A DNA stretch of 64,000 bases from Nocardioides halotolerans DSM 19273. GTDB lineage: Bacteria; Actinomycetota; Actinomycetes; Propionibacteriales; Nocardioidaceae. The notes under the pieces are model-generated. The model had not been told where the DNA came from. It made no database searches and worked only from the letters and a program-made list of their open reading frames with translations. This document shows, one piece after another, positions 62,378-64,000 of the stretch. The stretch is taken from assembly GCF_000422805.1 (NCBI RefSeq), contig NZ_KE383922.1, positions 35,274 to 99,273 of the forward strand, read 5' to 3'. Made by a program: the position numbers and the translations under genes. Each line of letters begins with the position of its first letter. Within the stretch, counting starts at the first letter, position 1.

Positions 62378-63754
62378 TCAAGTGCCGCTGGGTGAGGAGG
62401 TCGGACCGGTGCCGCCGGTGGTGGGCTGGAGGGGCGGCTCCTCGATCACCGACGGTGCGGGCACCGGGGTGGCGGGCTCCGGCGGGGTGCCGGAGGAGGC
62501 GCGGGCCAGCTCCTCCGCGGGCACGTGGCGGTGCAGGAAGTCCTGCGCCCAGCGGGCCGAGCGGTGCAGGCCCAGGGTCGCGGCCACGATGATGCCGGCG
62601 ATCACCAGCCAGCCGGCCGTGCCCCAGGTCATCGCCAGGAACGTGTAGACCGCGGGCGCCCAGACCTTGCCGAGGGTGCCGCTGAGACCGGCGGCGCCGG
62701 AGTACTCGCCGCGCCGCCTGGGGTCCATCAGCTCGGCCTCGAACGACCAGCTGGCCGCGGACAGGTAGAGCTCGGCGCCCGTCACGGTCACGTGGCCCAG
62801 CCAGACGAGGCTGATCGTGACCCAGCCGACGGTGTCGTGGGTGTAGGCGGTGATCAGGCACGAGCCCACGAAGAACGCCGCGGAGAGCCGCAGCGCCCGG
62901 AGCGCGGTGGTGACGTCCTTGACGCCGCGGGCCGCGGCCATCGGCAGGAAGATGCACATCACCGTGTTGGTGCCGAACAGGAAGGCCAGGAGCACCCGCG
63001 GTGCGTCGGTCTCCTGCACCAGCCACAGCGGGATCACGATGTTGAGCAGCACCTGGTTGGTCCACAGCACGCCCACGAAGAACGTGCTGACCATCCAGCC
63101 GACGTTGCGCATCGGCCCCGGCCCCGGCACCTTGACCTTGCGGTCCTCGGCGGTGCGGTTGTCGTGCGAGGCGTTGGGCAGCCGCAGGATCGCCACGCCG
63201 TTGACCAGGAACGCCAGCGAGGTGAACCACGGCAGCCCGTGGAGCACGGTGTTGGAGTCGAAGGCCAGCGCGATCCCGCCGAGCAGCGAGCCGAGGGTGA
63301 AGCCGACGTTGAGCGCGGAGTACATGTAGGCGCGCGAGGTGACCCGCTCGTCGGCCGGGAGCACGTCGATCGTGTAGGCCTGGTGCGCCGCCCCACCCAG
63401 CGACCCGACCACCTCCATCGCCACCGCCATGGCGACGTAGCCGGCGAAGCTGTCGATGAACGGCCACAGCGTGAACAGCGCCGCCTGCCCGGTCGCGCTG
63501 ACCGCCCAGCACCGCTTCGGCCCGAACCGGTCGACGAGCCTGCCGGCCGGCCACGCGGCCAGGAAGCTCGCGACGCCCGCGATCGTAAGCCCGAGGCCCA
63601 CCTGAGCGGCGCTCAGCCCGACGAGCTGGGTGAAGAACACCGCCGAGCCGGTCATGAACGTGCCCTCGCCCAGGGCGAAGAGCAGCGACTGGGTGGCGAG
63701 CCGGCCGGCGAGCGGGGAGGGAGGACGCGTCTGGCGCACGATCGTGGCGAACAT
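62378..63754 (-). CDS. MFS transporter
   Basis: A 458-residue major facilitator protein with 12 predicted helices. The motif between helices 2 and 3 reads GRLVDRFGPKRCW, close to the G-x3-D-R-x-G-R-R/K signature. Helix examples: QVGLGLTIAGVASFLAAWPA and GFTLGSLLGGIALAF. A Pro/Thr-rich cytoplasmic tail of about 45 residues follows (PEPATPVPAPSVIEEPPLQP). Drug or sugar efflux is common in relatives, but no substrate can be named. It lies 82 bases upstream of the sulfite-oxidase-like gene on the same strand. Confidence 0.9.
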   Translation of the reverse strand: MFATIVRQTRPPSPLAGRLATQSLLFALGEGTFMTGSAVFFTQLVGLSAAQVGLGLTIAGVASFLAAWPAGRLVDRFGPKRCWAVSATGQAALFTLWPFIDSFAGYVAMAVAMEVVGSLGGAAHQAYTIDVLPADERVTSRAYMYSALNVGFTLGSLLGGIALAFDSNTVLHGLPWFTSLAFLVNGVAILRLPNASHDNRTAEDRKVKVPGPGPMRNVGWMVSTFFVGVLWTNQVLLNIVIPLWLVQETDAPRVLLAFLFGTNTVMCIFLPMAAARGVKDVTTALRALRLSAAFFVGSCLITAYTHDTVGWVTISLVWLGHVTVTGAELYLSAASWSFEAELMDPRRRGEYSGAAGLSGTLGKVWAPAVYTFLAMTWGTAGWLVIAGIIVAATLGLHRSARWAQDFLHRHVPAEELARASSGTPPEPATPVPAPSVIEEPPLQPTTGGTGPTSSPSGT

Positions 63755-63850
63755 CGCCGCCGAGTCTCCCAGTCACCACCGACGCAGTCGCGTCAATTTC
63801 CCGCGGACGCAGACCCTTTCGCCACCCGCCGAATACCCTCGACCGGCCCC

Positions 63851-64000
63851 CGCTGACCGAGCCTGTCGAGATCACCGCAAGGAAGGCGCCCGACCTGCCC
63901 CCCGCTGATCGAGCTTGTCGAGATCACCGCAAGATAGGCACCCGACCGGCCCGCCGCTGATCGAGCCTGTCGAGATCACCGCAAGGTAGGCACCCGACCG
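63851..64000. repeat. 52-bp tandem direct repeat, three copies to the window end
   Basis: Copies begin at 63851, 63903 and 63955, all starting CGCTGA and sharing GTCGAGATCACCGCAAG; the third is cut by the window edge. Differences among the copies are about five to seven bases. The core GAGCYTGTCGAGATC is of a type often seen in actinobacterial intergenic repeats. No gene covers it. It may continue beyond the window. Confidence 0.85.

Overview
The window is a stretch of high-GC actinobacterial chromosome, most likely from Nocardioides or a close relative in the Nocardioidaceae. That assignment is an inference. It rests on roughly 70% G+C, many GTG starts, frequent TAGNNT boxes 6-7 nt before start codons (leaderless transcripts), and actinobacterial gene sets (glnA2-type GS next to glnE, the 677-residue NadE, BTAD regulators, DevRS-like and DesKR-like two-component systems). 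Coding density is very high and many genes overlap by ATGA or GTGA. I found no tRNA, CRISPR array, prophage or insertion sequence. The only structural RNA recognised is RNase P RNA (7473-7904, minus).

Layout. 1-4807: 3' end of a molybdopterin oxidoreductase, a helical partner protein, a zinc alcohol dehydrogenase and an SDR. 5066-7417: an ECF41 sigma-factor module (epimerase, sigma factor, DoxX protein) with an ECF41-type promoter in front of each transcription unit. 7473-10895: rnpB, three small proteins, a PQQ-type sugar dehydrogenase and an AbiEi/DUF559-like protein. 10983-14441: ABC exporter plus DesKR-like two-component operon. 14614-18900: panB, an EEP-family hydrolase, a VOC protein and nadE. 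18996-23451: secreted beta-helix protein, two tandem paralogous secreted proteins and an OmpR-type two-component system, with matching CCTTAGC boxes at both ends. 23452-29083: nitrogen-metabolism block (membrane protein, glnA2-like, class I glutamine amidotransferase, glnE), followed by a helicase-like protein (29076-31961) and a PEP mutase/isocitrate lyase homologue. 32801-38527: a BTAD-ATPase regulator locus bracketed by two copies of a 19-bp direct-repeat site. 38736-47331: type IV pilus operon (pilin, PilT, PilB, PilC, three prepilin-like proteins, prepilin peptidase). 47360-50507: DevRS-like two-component system and an Acg-like protein. 50578-55006: aldolase-like PLP enzyme, then PEP synthase with its regulatory kinase/phosphorylase. 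55228-56110: Hsp20 and a divergent MerR regulator. 56107-64000: cyclase-family protein, hemerythrin, luciferase-like monooxygenase with FMN reductase, lipoprotein, class V aminotransferase, a sulfite-oxidase-like enzyme with its reductase, an MFS transporter, and a 52-bp tandem repeat at the end.

How the genes work together. Four local regulatory circuits can be read from the DNA: (i) the ECF41 sigma factor with two TGTCAC...CGTC promoters; (ii) the OmpR-type regulator with 11-bp-phased CCTTAGC repeats upstream of its own gene, the divergent membrane protein and the secreted paralogues; (iii) the BTAD regulator with near-identical direct-repeat sites upstream of its own cupin-regulator operon and the convergent three-gene operon; (iv) the MerR/Hsp20 divergent pair. 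The most unusual protein is the helicase-like one (29076-31961), which carries an in-frame insertion made of two palindromic repeats and a hydrophobic hairpin near its C terminus.
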